DNA of 21,725 nt, from assembly GCA_964545285.1 (NCBI GenBank), contig CAZJEW010000022.1, positions 1-21,725 on the forward strand. Reading direction: 5' to 3'. Under the pieces are notes generated by a model. The model ran no database searches. It was not told where the DNA came from and saw only the letters and a program-made list of their open reading frames with translations. The stretch's first letter is position 1. Each line of letters starts with the position of its first letter. Below, in pieces: positions 1-7,515 of the stretch. This DNA is from CAG-1000 sp964545285 (GTDB lineage Bacteria; Bacillota_I; Bacilli_A; RF39; UBA660). The position numbers and the translations under genes were made by a program.

Positions 1-1
1 A

Positions 2-24
2 ATACTTGAATATTTTTCAAGTAT
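2..24 (-). terminator. Possible terminator hairpin after fusA
   Basis: A perfect 9-bp inverted repeat (ATACTTGAA at 2-10, TTCAAGTAT at 16-24) with a 5-nt loop lies about 30 nt past the fusA stop codon. On the minus strand any U-tract would fall outside the window, so whether it ends the str operon or precedes a further gene such as tuf cannot be decided here. Confidence 0.35.
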
Positions 25-55
25 AAATAAACATTTTTGCAAAACATAGTATAAA

Positions 56-2128
56 TTAATTTACACTATTTTTCTTAATAATATCTTCAGCGATATTCTT
101 TGGAACTTCTTCGTAATGATCAAATATCATTTGATGAGTTCCTCTTCCTTGAGTATTACTACGTAATGTAGTAGTATAACCAAACATTTCTGAAAGTGGA
201 ACAGTAGCTCTAATAACTATATCTCTTCCTCTACTTTCATTACCAAGTGGTCTTCCTCTTCTAGAAGTTAAATCTCCCATAACTGTACCCATAAATTCTT
301 CAGGAACAACTACTTCTACATTCATAATTGGTTCTAAAATAATAGGTTGACACTTGTTCTTAGCTTCTTTTAATGCCATAGATGCAGCAATTTTAAATGC
401 CATTTCTGAAGAATCTACATCATGATATGAACCATCAAATAATGTACATTTAACATCTATCATAGGATAACCTGCTAAAATACCTCCAGCAAGTGCTTCT
501 TGTAAACCTTTATCAATAACTGGAATATATTCACGAGGAACTACTCCACCAACAATAGCATCTACAAATTCATAGCCAGCGTCTTTATTAGGTTCAAATT
601 TAACCCAAACATGACCGTATTGTCCACGTCCACCTGATTGTTTAATATATTTACCTTCACAATCACCAGCAACTTTAATAGTTTCTCTATATGCAACTTG
701 AGGAGTACCTACTTTAGCTTCTACACCAAATTCTCTTCTCATTCTATCAACTAGAATATCTAAATGAAGTTCTCCCATTCCAGCAATAAGTGTTTGACCA
801 GTTTCACGATCAGTACTTGCTCTAAATGAAGGATCTTCTTTAGCTAACTTTTGAAGAGCAACACCCATTTTTTCTTGATCTGCTTTTGAATTTGGTTCAA
901 TAGCAAGTTGAATAACAGGTTCTGGGAATGTCATTTTTTCTAAAATAACTTGACTCTTTTCATCACATAGAGTATCTCCTGTAGTTGTATCTTTAAGACC
1001 AACAGCAGCAGCTATTTCACCAGCATATACTTCAGTTATCTCTTTTCTAGTATTAGCATGCATTTGAAGAATTCTTCCGATTCTTTCTTTTTCGCCATTA
1101 TCAGAGTTCATTACATAACTACCACTTTTTAGTACACCAGAGTATACTCTAAAGAATGTTAAGTTTCCAACAAATGGATCATTCATAACTTTAAACGCAA
1201 GTGCAGAGAATGGTTCACTATCACTAGCATGTCTTTCAATAGGATTATCATGTAAATCTACTCCCTTAATAGCAGGAATATCAGTTGGTGCTGGTAAATA
1301 ATCAATAACAGCATCAAGTGCTAATTTTACACCCATATTTCCTTTTGCAGAACCTACTAGAACTGGAAATAATTTAGTAGCAAGAACTCCTACACGAATT
1401 GCTTTCTTAATTTGTTCTACACTTACTTCTTTTCCTTCTAAATAGTCTTCCATTAACTTATCATCAAAATCAGCTGCTTTTTCAATTAATTCTGTTCTTT
1501 TTTCTTCGCATAAATCTTTTAAATCAGCAGGAATTTCTATTTCATCAGTAGTTTCATGTTCATCTCCATGATAATGATATGCTTTCATAGTAACTAAATC
1601 TATAACACCATTAAAGTTATCTTCAGCTCCTATTGGCCATTCAATAGCAACAGCATCATCAGTAAGTCTATCTTTAACAGATTCAAGACTATACTTAAAA
1701 TTTGCTCCCATTTTATCCATTTTGTTAGCAAATATCATTCTAGGAACATCCCATTCATTTGCTTGTCTCCAAACTTGTTCAGTTTGAGTTTCAACTCCGT
1801 TTTGAGCATCTATAAGTGCAATAGCACCATCTAATACTCTTAAACTACGAGATACTTCGATAGTAAAGTCTACGTGTCCTGGGGTATCAATAATATTAAG
1901 TCTATGTTCTTTCCAGTGAACAGTTGTAGCTGCACTAGTTATTGTAATACCTCTTTCTTTTTCTTGATCCATCCAATCCATTTGTGCTGCACCATCATGT
2001 GTTTCACCAATTTTATGAATTTTTCCTGCATGAAATAGAACACGTTCCGTAAATGTAGTTTTACCAGCATCTATATGAGCCATAATACCAATATTACGAA
2101 GTTTATCAATTGTTACGTCACACGCCAT
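56..2128 (-). CDS. fusA: Elongation factor G
   Basis: Translational GTPase that drives ribosomal translocation after peptide-bond formation and helps recycle ribosomes; cytosolic. The 690-residue length is normal for the family. G-domain motifs are plain: P-loop AHIDAGKT at residues 17-24, switch-I region ending RGITI near 59-63, DTPGH at 81-85 and ANKMDK near 134-139. Domains II to V follow, including the conserved GGRGQYGHV stretch of domain IV and the ...SRRGRPLG region near the C-terminus. The ATG is preceded by AAGGGAG at good spacing. It is the last gene of rpsL-rpsG-fusA in this window, 15 nt after rpsG, so it is almost certainly cotranscribed. The tuf gene that often follows would have to lie left of base 1. 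Confidence 0.99.
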   Translation of the reverse strand: MACDVTIDKLRNIGIMAHIDAGKTTFTERVLFHAGKIHKIGETHDGAAQMDWMDQEKERGITITSAATTVHWKEHRLNIIDTPGHVDFTIEVSRSLRVLDGAIALIDAQNGVETQTEQVWRQANEWDVPRMIFANKMDKMGANFKYSLESVKDRLTDDAVAIEWPIGAEDNFNGVIDLVTMKAYHYHGDEHETTDEIEIPADLKDLCEEKRTELIEKAADFDDKLMEDYLEGKEVSVEQIKKAIRVGVLATKLFPVLVGSAKGNMGVKLALDAVIDYLPAPTDIPAIKGVDLHDNPIERHASDSEPFSALAFKVMNDPFVGNLTFFRVYSGVLKSGSYVMNSDNGEKERIGRILQMHANTRKEITEVYAGEIAAAVGLKDTTTGDTLCDEKSQVILEKMTFPEPVIQLAIEPNSKADQEKMGVALQKLAKEDPSFRASTDRETGQTLIAGMGELHLDILVDRMRREFGVEAKVGTPQVAYRETIKVAGDCEGKYIKQSGGRGQYGHVWVKFEPNKDAGYEFVDAIVGGVVPREYIPVIDKGLQEALAGGILAGYPMIDVKCTLFDGSYHDVDSSEMAFKIAASMALKEAKNKCQPIILEPIMNVEVVVPEEFMGTVMGDLTSRRGRPLGNESRGRDIVIRATVPLSEMFGYTTTLRSNTQGRGTHQMIFDHYEEVPKNIAEDIIKKNSVN

Positions 2129-2143
2129 ATACTTTCTCCCTTC

Positions 2144-2611
2144 TTACCATCTATAGTGAGCAAATGCTTTATTTGCTTCAGCCATTTTATGTGTATCTTC
2201 ACGTTTCTTACATGCTCCACCTGTATTATTTGAAGCATCTATAATTTCGGCAGCTAATTTTTCTGCCATTCCTTTACCACTTCTATTTTTAGCATATTGT
2301 ACTAACCATCTAAGTGCTAAAGCTTGAGCTCTATCATCTCTTACTTCCATTGGAACTTGATAATTACTTCCACCAACTCTTCTACTTTTAATTTCTAAAG
2401 CAGGTTTAATGTTTTCAAAAGCTTGATTATATACTTCCATTGGATCTTTTTTAGTTTTTTCTTTAACTATGTCAAATGCGTCATAAAGTATTCTTTGTGC
2501 AGTTCCTTTTTTACCATCTTGCATGATACTATTTATTAATTTAGTAACCATTTTAGAACTATATATTGGATCTGCTAAAACATCTCTTTTTGTAGCTTGT
2601 CTCTTACGCAT
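2144..2611 (-). CDS. rpsG: 30S ribosomal protein S7
   Basis: Primary 16S rRNA-binding protein that nucleates assembly of the 30S head and lies near the E site. The 155-residue length is typical. Family landmarks are the N-terminal RKRQATKRDVLADPIYSSK, the KLINSIMQDGKKGTAQRI helix, the RVGGSNYQVP(M/I)EV loop at about 78-90 and the C-terminal NKAFAHYRW. The final Trp is a TGG codon. It sits 27 nt downstream of rpsL and 15 nt upstream of fusA in a classic str operon. In E. coli S7 represses its own operon by binding the rpsL-rpsG gap; here that gap is very short, so such a site is not evident. Confidence 0.99.
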   Translation of the reverse strand: MRKRQATKRDVLADPIYSSKMVTKLINSIMQDGKKGTAQRILYDAFDIVKEKTKKDPMEVYNQAFENIKPALEIKSRRVGGSNYQVPMEVRDDRAQALALRWLVQYAKNRSGKGMAEKLAAEIIDASNNTGGACKKREDTHKMAEANKAFAHYRW

Positions 2612-2638
2612 AATTATTCTCCTTTCTAGATTAATTTA

Positions 2639-3049
2639 TTATTTAGGTCTCTTAGTACCATATTTACTTCTTCCTTGACGTCTTTTATCAATACCAGCAG
2701 TATCTAATGTACCACGAACAATATGATAACGAACACCAATTAAATCTTTTACACGTCCACCTCTTATAAGAACAACGCTATGTTCTTGTAGGTTATGACC
2801 TTCTCCACCAATATAGCAAGTAACTTCATATCCATTACTTAACTTTACTCTTGCTACTTTTCTTAAAGCAGAGTTTGGTTTTTTTGGAGTTTTAGTAGAA
2901 ACACGAGTACATACTCCACGCATTTGTGGTGATGCATTAGTTGTTTTAAGCTTATCCTTAGAATTGAATCCAATACCTAATACTGGACTTTTGCTTTTTT
3001 TAACTTTTTGTCCTCTTTTAGTTCTAACTAATTGATTAATTGTAGGCAT
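2639..3049 (-). CDS. rpsL: 30S ribosomal protein S12
   Basis: Decoding-centre protein of the small subunit that controls accuracy and forms part of the streptomycin site. It has 136 residues, including the longer N-terminal region common in Firmicutes. The lysines of TPKKPNSA (K56, K57) and of GRVKDL (K101) are wild type, and the methylthiolated-aspartate position (D102) is kept. The following residue of the near-universal DLPGVRYH loop is Ile104 instead of Pro (codon ATT, read directly), a position where E. coli substitutions alter streptomycin response; see findings. It is the first gene of the operon and has a GGGAG ribosome-binding site. Its leader carries a promoter and two small hairpins. 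Confidence 0.99.
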   Translation of the reverse strand: MPTINQLVRTKRGQKVKKSKSPVLGIGFNSKDKLKTTNASPQMRGVCTRVSTKTPKKPNSALRKVARVKLSNGYEVTCYIGGEGHNLQEHSVVLIRGGRVKDLIGVRYHIVRGTLDTAGIDKRRQGRSKYGTKRPK

Positions 3050-3066
3050 ATTTTAATCTCCCTTCC

Positions 3067-3126
3067 ATACACAATACCAGGTGTATCATAATATAATTTT
3101 TATAAAGTTTTCTACAAGAGAAAACT
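3067..3126 (-). promoter_or_regulatory. Structured 5' leader of rpsL
   Basis: The ~84-nt untranslated leader contains two hairpins when read on the minus strand: a 7-bp stem AGTTTTC/GAAAACT (3120-3126 with 3106-3112) and a 6-bp stem ATACAC/GTGTAT (3081-3086 with 3067-3072) just before the Shine-Dalgarno. Neither has a proper U-tract, so they are not terminators. Autogenous control by a ribosomal protein is possible but nothing in the sequence proves it. Confidence 0.35.
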
Positions 3127-3139
3127 CAAAATCTAGTTA

Positions 3140-3168
3140 ATCTTATCATTAAAATATATGTTTGTCAA
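3140..3168 (-). promoter_or_regulatory. Sigma-A promoter of the str operon
   Basis: Perfect -35 TTGACA (3163-3168), 17-nt spacer, -10 TAAGAT (3140-3145). Predicted start near 3133, giving a leader of roughly 84 nt. It lies just after the DUF4176 terminator. Confidence 0.7.
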
Positions 3169-3186
3169 TAAAAAATATTAAAATAC

Positions 3187-3215
3187 AAAAAAATTAAAGA
3201 CTTTACCTTTAATTT
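3187..3215 (-). terminator. Intrinsic terminator of the DUF4176 gene
   Basis: 9-bp stem AAATTAAAG/CTTTAATTT with a 7-nt loop, followed on the minus strand by a run of seven T (3187-3193). It separates the DUF4176 gene from the str promoter. Confidence 0.8.
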
Positions 3216-3225
3216 ATTACGAACT

Positions 3226-3525
3226 TTATTTCTCACTTTTTGCAAGTTCAACAATTTTCGGATAATTTTCTATAAGTTTTTTATGAAACTCTTTAGATTC
3301 ATCATCAGTATATCCTTCATAAAACACTTTATCTATTTGATCATTATTAAATAAGCATACTTGGTCTGATGATAATAATCCCTCTGGATATAAACATCCT
3401 GTATAATCAAATAGTTCTCCTTTATGTTCCGGTGTCATTGAACAATAACCAGAAATCATTATTTTTTTAGTTGCATTTTTTAATATTACTATACTTCCTA
3501 TTGGTAAAAACTTTTTATCTTCCAT
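3226..3525 (-). CDS. DUF4176 domain protein
   Basis: Small soluble protein of 99 residues. The pattern LPIGSIVILK at 7-16, the K-K-I-M-I-x-G stretch at 20-26, DYTGCLYPEG at 40-49, LFNxxxIxxV at 58-67 and GYxDxE at 71-76 matches the DUF4176 family as I know it. Members of that family occur mostly in Firmicutes next to WXG100/type VII secretion genes and polymorphic toxins; the biochemical role is unknown. There is no signal peptide or membrane segment. The ATG has a strong AGGAGG site. It lies 53 nt after the ABC transporter on the same strand and ends in its own terminator. No ESX component is visible in the window, so the type VII link rests only on the family. Confidence 0.8.
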   Translation of the reverse strand: MEDKKFLPIGSIVILKNATKKIMISGYCSMTPEHKGELFDYTGCLYPEGLLSSDQVCLFNNDQIDKVFYEGYTDDESKEFHKKLIENYPKIVELAKSEK

Positions 3526-3578
3526 ATTTTCCTCCTATTTATATTATTAATAATAACATACATTTTAATATTAAACAA

Positions 3579-5339
3579 TTATTTTTTCAATTCATTTTCA
3601 TATAAAGTCTTATATACTTCATTATTTTTATAAAGCTCGCTATGTGTACCAATTCCAATTACCTTTCCTTTATCAATTACAATTATTTTATTACAATCTT
3701 TAATTGTAGTTAATCTATGTGCAATAATAAGCATTGTATATTCACTACTAATATTATTTATTGCTTTTTGAATATTTGCCTGTGTTTCATTATCTAAAGC
3801 ACTTGTTGCTTCATCAAATAAGATGATATTTGTTTTCATTAAAAGAGCTCTTGCTATAGCTAATCTTTGTTTCTCTCCACCACTTAAATTTACTCCACCC
3901 TCACCTATTAAAGTATTGTATTTTTTAGGAAGTGTCATTATATAATCATGTATTTCACATATTTTACAAACATTTTGTATTTGTTTAAGATTTGAATCAG
4001 CAGAAACCATTTTTAAGTTTTCTTTAATAGTTACATTAAACAAATATGGATCTTGAGGTATAACAGCTATATTATTTCTAATAGAATATTTATCTAAATC
4101 GTTTAAGTCATATCCATCAATTAATATTCTTCCCCTATTATATTTATATAATCTATCTAATAAATTAATAATTGTTGTTTTTCCACTACCGCTTCTTCCA
4201 ACTATAGCAACAGTATCTTTATCATTTATTTTGAAATTTACTCCTTTTAATACATCTTCTTTTTTATAATTAAAATATACATTTTTAAACTCTATATTTC
4301 CTTTTAATTCATTAACTCTTTTATTACCAAATTTTTCTTTTTCAAAAGTCTTTCCATCTATTACTTCAAATATTCTTTTTGCTGATAATAAAAATTCTTT
4401 TAAGTTTCTTTCACTCCATGCTATATATAATACAGATGTAAATAATCTACTTCTATACATAAATAATGTTATTACTGCAGAAACTGTCATTACATTAAAC
4501 TTTACAAAGTATATTGATAATATAACAACAATAATTGAAAATATATCAACTGTTATCTCTCTATAAAAAGTATATATTGAATCTTTTTTACTACTTATAT
4601 AATTATCATCAGTCATTGAGTCTAAGCCATATGACAACTTATCTTTAAAATAATTAGTTATATTTAAAAGTTTAATATCGTGTATACCCTTTATTCCTTC
4701 GGTTACTAAGCTAGTATTTTTATCTCTATCTTTATTTCTTCTCTTCATGTATACATTCCATTTGTTCATAGCATATTTTTCAATTAGATATACAAGTATT
4801 GTACCAATTACTACTATAATTCCTAACACAAAATTTAAATACATTACATAAAAAACAACAAATAAATTAGATAGTATTGTTGCTATATTGTTTCTAATTG
4901 AATTAAATGCATTTGTAATATTTCCAGGATCTTGTGTCACTCTTGTAATAAATACACCACTTGGAGTTTTTATTAATTCTTTATTTTCTATGTCAAAATA
5001 TGCATTTAATACGTCTTTTTTTAATGTGTTACTTACTGTATTTTGAACTTTTATAAATGACATTCTAAATATTGTGGAATCAACAAAGTCATAAACTAAG
5101 AATATTGCCAAACAAATTACAGAAAACATTATAGTGTTTTCTAATTTTCCTTCTGTTATTAAATTTAATATTCTACCTGCTAAAGCTGGAAAGAATGCAC
5201 TTACAACAGATAAAACAATACTTAAAAACAGCAATATAAATAATGATTTTTTTTCTAACATAAAATATGGAATACATTTTTTTATGTATTTCCATGTTTC
5301 ACCTTTCTTGTTTTTTTCTTTATTAACTACTTTACTCAT
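3579..5339 (-). CDS. ABC exporter half-transporter (permease + ATPase)
   Basis: A 586-residue protein with an N-terminal six-helix exporter domain (about 30-310) fused to a nucleotide-binding domain (about 348-586); such half-transporters work as dimers in the membrane. Walker A GRSGSGKTT at 381-389, Q-loop PQDPYLF around Q429, signature LSGGEKQ at 485-491, Walker B IILFDE at 505-510 and the switch His541 are all present, so the ATPase should be active. It resembles the MsbA/MdlB/BmrA exporter group; the substrate (lipid, drug or peptide) cannot be told. No C39 peptidase domain is present. The ATG lacks a Shine-Dalgarno, and a promoter ends only 8 nt upstream, suggesting a leaderless message. 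The gene follows der by 42 nt. Confidence 0.93.
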   Translation of the reverse strand: MSKVVNKEKNKKGETWKYIKKCIPYFMLEKKSLFILLFLSIVLSVVSAFFPALAGRILNLITEGKLENTIMFSVICLAIFLVYDFVDSTIFRMSFIKVQNTVSNTLKKDVLNAYFDIENKELIKTPSGVFITRVTQDPGNITNAFNSIRNNIATILSNLFVVFYVMYLNFVLGIIVVIGTILVYLIEKYAMNKWNVYMKRRNKDRDKNTSLVTEGIKGIHDIKLLNITNYFKDKLSYGLDSMTDDNYISSKKDSIYTFYREITVDIFSIIVVILSIYFVKFNVMTVSAVITLFMYRSRLFTSVLYIAWSERNLKEFLLSAKRIFEVIDGKTFEKEKFGNKRVNELKGNIEFKNVYFNYKKEDVLKGVNFKINDKDTVAIVGRSGSGKTTIINLLDRLYKYNRGRILIDGYDLNDLDKYSIRNNIAVIPQDPYLFNVTIKENLKMVSADSNLKQIQNVCKICEIHDYIMTLPKKYNTLIGEGGVNLSGGEKQRLAIARALLMKTNIILFDEATSALDNETQANIQKAINNISSEYTMLIIAHRLTTIKDCNKIIVIDKGKVIGIGTHSELYKNNEVYKTLYENELKK

Positions 5340-5347
5340 ACTTTTTA

Positions 5348-5376
5348 ATAATACAAATATTTCTTAAAAAAAGCAA
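5348..5376 (-). promoter_or_regulatory. Promoter of the ABC transporter
   Basis: TTGCTT (5371-5376), 17-nt spacer, TATTAT (5348-5353). The predicted start is at about 5341-5339, on or next to the ATG. The -35 overlaps the right arm and the T-run of the der terminator. Confidence 0.6.
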
Positions 5377-5398
5377 GAAAATTACAAATTTTTCTCGC
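5366..5398 (-). terminator. Intrinsic terminator of der, built from its last codons
   Basis: Minus-strand 9-bp stem GCGAGAAAA/TTTTCTTGC (one G-U pair) with an 8-nt loop that contains the der TAA stop (5382-5384), followed by seven T. The left arm encodes the last residues of Der. Confidence 0.8.
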
Positions 5399-6698
5399 CT
5401 TTATTTTTAAATTGAATTAATATTGGAGTACCACTAAAATCTATGTTCTCTCTTATTTTGTTTTCTAAATATCTATAATATGAAAAATGTACTAATCCTT
5501 TTGAATTAACTTCTATATCAAACCTTGGAGGTTTAATACTTGATTGATGTGCAAAATAAATTTTTAATTTACGACCTTTATATGATGGTGGTGGTGTTTC
5601 TATAAATGCATTTCTTATAACATCATTAATAATGCTTGTTTTAATTTCTTTACAAGAATTATTATAAGATTCTATAACTTCGGGCATTAAAGTATGAATT
5701 CTTTTTTTTGTTTTAGCACTTAAAAATACTCTTTTAGCATATGTCATAAATTGGAATTCATTGTCTAACTTTTTATTCCATTCATCAAATATAGTATTAC
5801 TTTGTTCTATCGTATCCCATTTATTAACAACAATTATTGTAGGTTTTCCTGCTTCTAAAGCATATCCAGCAATATGTTTATCATGCTCAACTATTCCAGT
5901 TTCAGCATCTAATACTAGAATACAAACATCACTTCTATCTATTGCTTTCATACTCCTTAATAAACTATACTTTTCAACTGCTTCAAAAATTCTGCCTTTT
6001 TTTCTAAGACCAGCTGTATCTATTAAAGTATATTCTTGCTTTTGATATGTAAAATACGTATCAATAGCATCTCTTGTAGTACCAGCTTCACTACTTACTA
6101 TTACTCTTTCTTCGTTTAATAATGCATTTACTAAACTACTCTTACCAACATTTGGTCTTCCAATAACAGATAATTTTACATTTTCATCTTCATCTTCATA
6201 ACCTTCTTCACAACCATTAGTAATGTATTTTAATAATTCTTTAACGCCAGTTCCATGTTCGGCAGATATATTAAAATATTCATTAAATCCTAACGAATAA
6301 AATTCATATATATTATTTTCACCTGTCTTATTATCTATTTTATTAATAGCTACTACTATATTCTTTCTTGATTTTTTTAGCATATCTCTAATCATTAAAT
6401 CATTTGTTGTAAGTCCATCTTTAGCATCTACTACAAAAACAATAGTATTGCTCTCTTCAATAGCTATTTCAACTTGCATTTTAATTTCTTCGTTAAATAC
6501 CCCATCACTTAAATCGATACCTCCGGTATCTATTAAATAAAATGGAATATTATCATATGATGCTGTAGAATAGATTCTATCTCTTGTAACTCCTGGAGTA
6601 TCCTCTATAATAGAAATTCTTTTACCAACTATTCTATTAAATAATGTACTTTTTCCTGTGTTTGGTCTTCCTACCAAACATATAGTCTGCTTTTTCAT
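5382..6698 (-). CDS. der: Ribosome-assembly GTPase Der (EngA)
   Basis: Essential double GTPase needed for 50S subunit maturation. Starting at the ATG at 6698 (438 residues), the first G domain has GRPNTGKST at 10-18 and DTGG at 57-60; the second has GRPNVGKSS near 178-186, DTAGL and NKWD. A C-terminal KH-like domain follows, with the family signature PPPSYKGRKLKIYFAHQ. The reading frame continues upstream to a TTG at 6710, but that codon lies within the Shine-Dalgarno region (GGTGA at 6704-6708), so the ATG 5 nt after GGTGA is the better start. Length is normal for the family. The last codons and stop form the terminator hairpin. Confidence 0.98.
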   Translation of the reverse strand: MKKQTICLVGRPNTGKSTLFNRIVGKRISIIEDTPGVTRDRIYSTASYDNIPFYLIDTGGIDLSDGVFNEEIKMQVEIAIEESNTIVFVVDAKDGLTTNDLMIRDMLKKSRKNIVVAINKIDNKTGENNIYEFYSLGFNEYFNISAEHGTGVKELLKYITNGCEEGYEDEDENVKLSVIGRPNVGKSSLVNALLNEERVIVSSEAGTTRDAIDTYFTYQKQEYTLIDTAGLRKKGRIFEAVEKYSLLRSMKAIDRSDVCILVLDAETGIVEHDKHIAGYALEAGKPTIIVVNKWDTIEQSNTIFDEWNKKLDNEFQFMTYAKRVFLSAKTKKRIHTLMPEVIESYNNSCKEIKTSIINDVIRNAFIETPPPSYKGRKLKIYFAHQSSIKPPRFDIEVNSKGLVHFSYYRYLENKIRENIDFSGTPILIQFKNKGEKNL

Positions 6699-6741
6699 AA
6701 ACTTCACCAAGTAAATTATATATTAAAATAAGATATTTTGC

Positions 6742-6770
6742 TAGTTAAAATTAATAAATAATTGTATAAT
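6742..6770 (+). promoter_or_regulatory. Probable promoter of the PAP2 gene
   Basis: A consensus -10 TATAAT at 6765-6770 lies 18 nt before the ATG, with a weak -35 TAGTTA (6742-6747) at 17 nt. A minus-strand TATAAT (6715-6720) for der lies in the same 90-bp divergent gap. Confidence 0.4.
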
Positions 6771-6788
6771 TGTATATGAGGAAATTTT

Positions 6789-7421
6789 ATGAAGAAAGAA
6801 TACAAAATAATTTTAATAACATTATCGTGTGTAATTTTACAATCATTATTATATCTATTAGCTAAAAATATTAATACAAATTATGTAATAGTAGGAAATG
6901 ATATTGATAATCATATTCCATTTATATCATATTCTATTATTCCCTATGCTGGGTGGTATATTTTATTGCTTGTAGCACCTTTAATTTTTTATAAAAGTGA
7001 CAAAACTTTATTTATTAAATATACAATATCTTATTTATTAATATCTGTTTTAGCAGACATAATATTTATAATGTATCCTACATATATAATTAGACCCGTA
7101 TTAGCAAATGATAATATTATAAATGAAATCATTAACCTTATATATAAGATTGATACTCCTGCTTTAAATTGTCTTCCTAGTCTTCATTGTGCTGTTGCAT
7201 TTACATGGGTAATTTATTTTATTAAATGCGATAAACTAAATAAATATTTAAAATTATTTTTAATATTATTCTCATTATTAGTTATTCCTTGTACTTTATT
7301 TATTAAGCAACATGTATTTATTGATGCTGTTTTAGGAGTATTATTAAGTATTATAGTAATGATTTTATTAAAATTTATTAAAATAAATTATAATAAAGTA
7401 ATCAATTTATTAAAAATATAA
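6789..7421 (+). CDS. PAP2-superfamily membrane phosphatase
   Basis: A 210-residue integral membrane protein with about six hydrophobic segments (roughly 5-24, 46-68, 74-94, 131-146, 153-171 and 178-196). The three PAP2 motifs can be recognised: R102-P103 (motif 1), P130-S-L-H133 (motif 2) and K173-Q-H175 with D179 (motif 3, catalytic His and charge-relay Asp). The motif spelling is nearest to the Aur1/inositolphosphotransferase-like branch. Such enzymes remove phosphate from lipid or isoprenyl phosphates at the membrane surface. The substrate is unknown; undecaprenyl pyrophosphate recycling is a reasonable guess given the neighbouring peptidoglycan peptidase. GAGG precedes the ATG, and a strong terminator follows. 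Confidence 0.85.
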   Translation: MKKEYKIILITLSCVILQSLLYLLAKNINTNYVIVGNDIDNHIPFISYSIIPYAGWYILLLVAPLIFYKSDKTLFIKYTISYLLISVLADIIFIMYPTYIIRPVLANDNIINEIINLIYKIDTPALNCLPSLHCAVAFTWVIYFIKCDKLNKYLKLFLILFSLLVIPCTLFIKQHVFIDAVLGVLLSIIVMILLKFIKINYNKVINLLKI

Positions 7422-7435
7422 CATATAATATAATG

Positions 7436-7480
7436 AACACTAATTATTAGTTCTTTAGCTAAATAATTGGTGTTTTTTTT
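7436..7480 (+). terminator. Intrinsic terminator of the PAP2 gene
   Basis: 13-bp stem AACACTAATTATT/AATAATTGGTGTT with one G-U pair and a 13-nt loop, followed by eight T in a row counting the last two stem bases. Confidence 0.9.
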
Positions 7481-7515
7481 ATTGCTTTGTTATATAATAT
7501 TTGTAGGAGAAATAA

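Noticed and set aside
5134..5367. Plus-strand open frames opposite the ABC transporter, der, pdp, sufS, valS and infB
   Set aside because: They lie antisense to clearly conserved genes, lack ribosome-binding sites, and have low-complexity translations with no recognisable motif.
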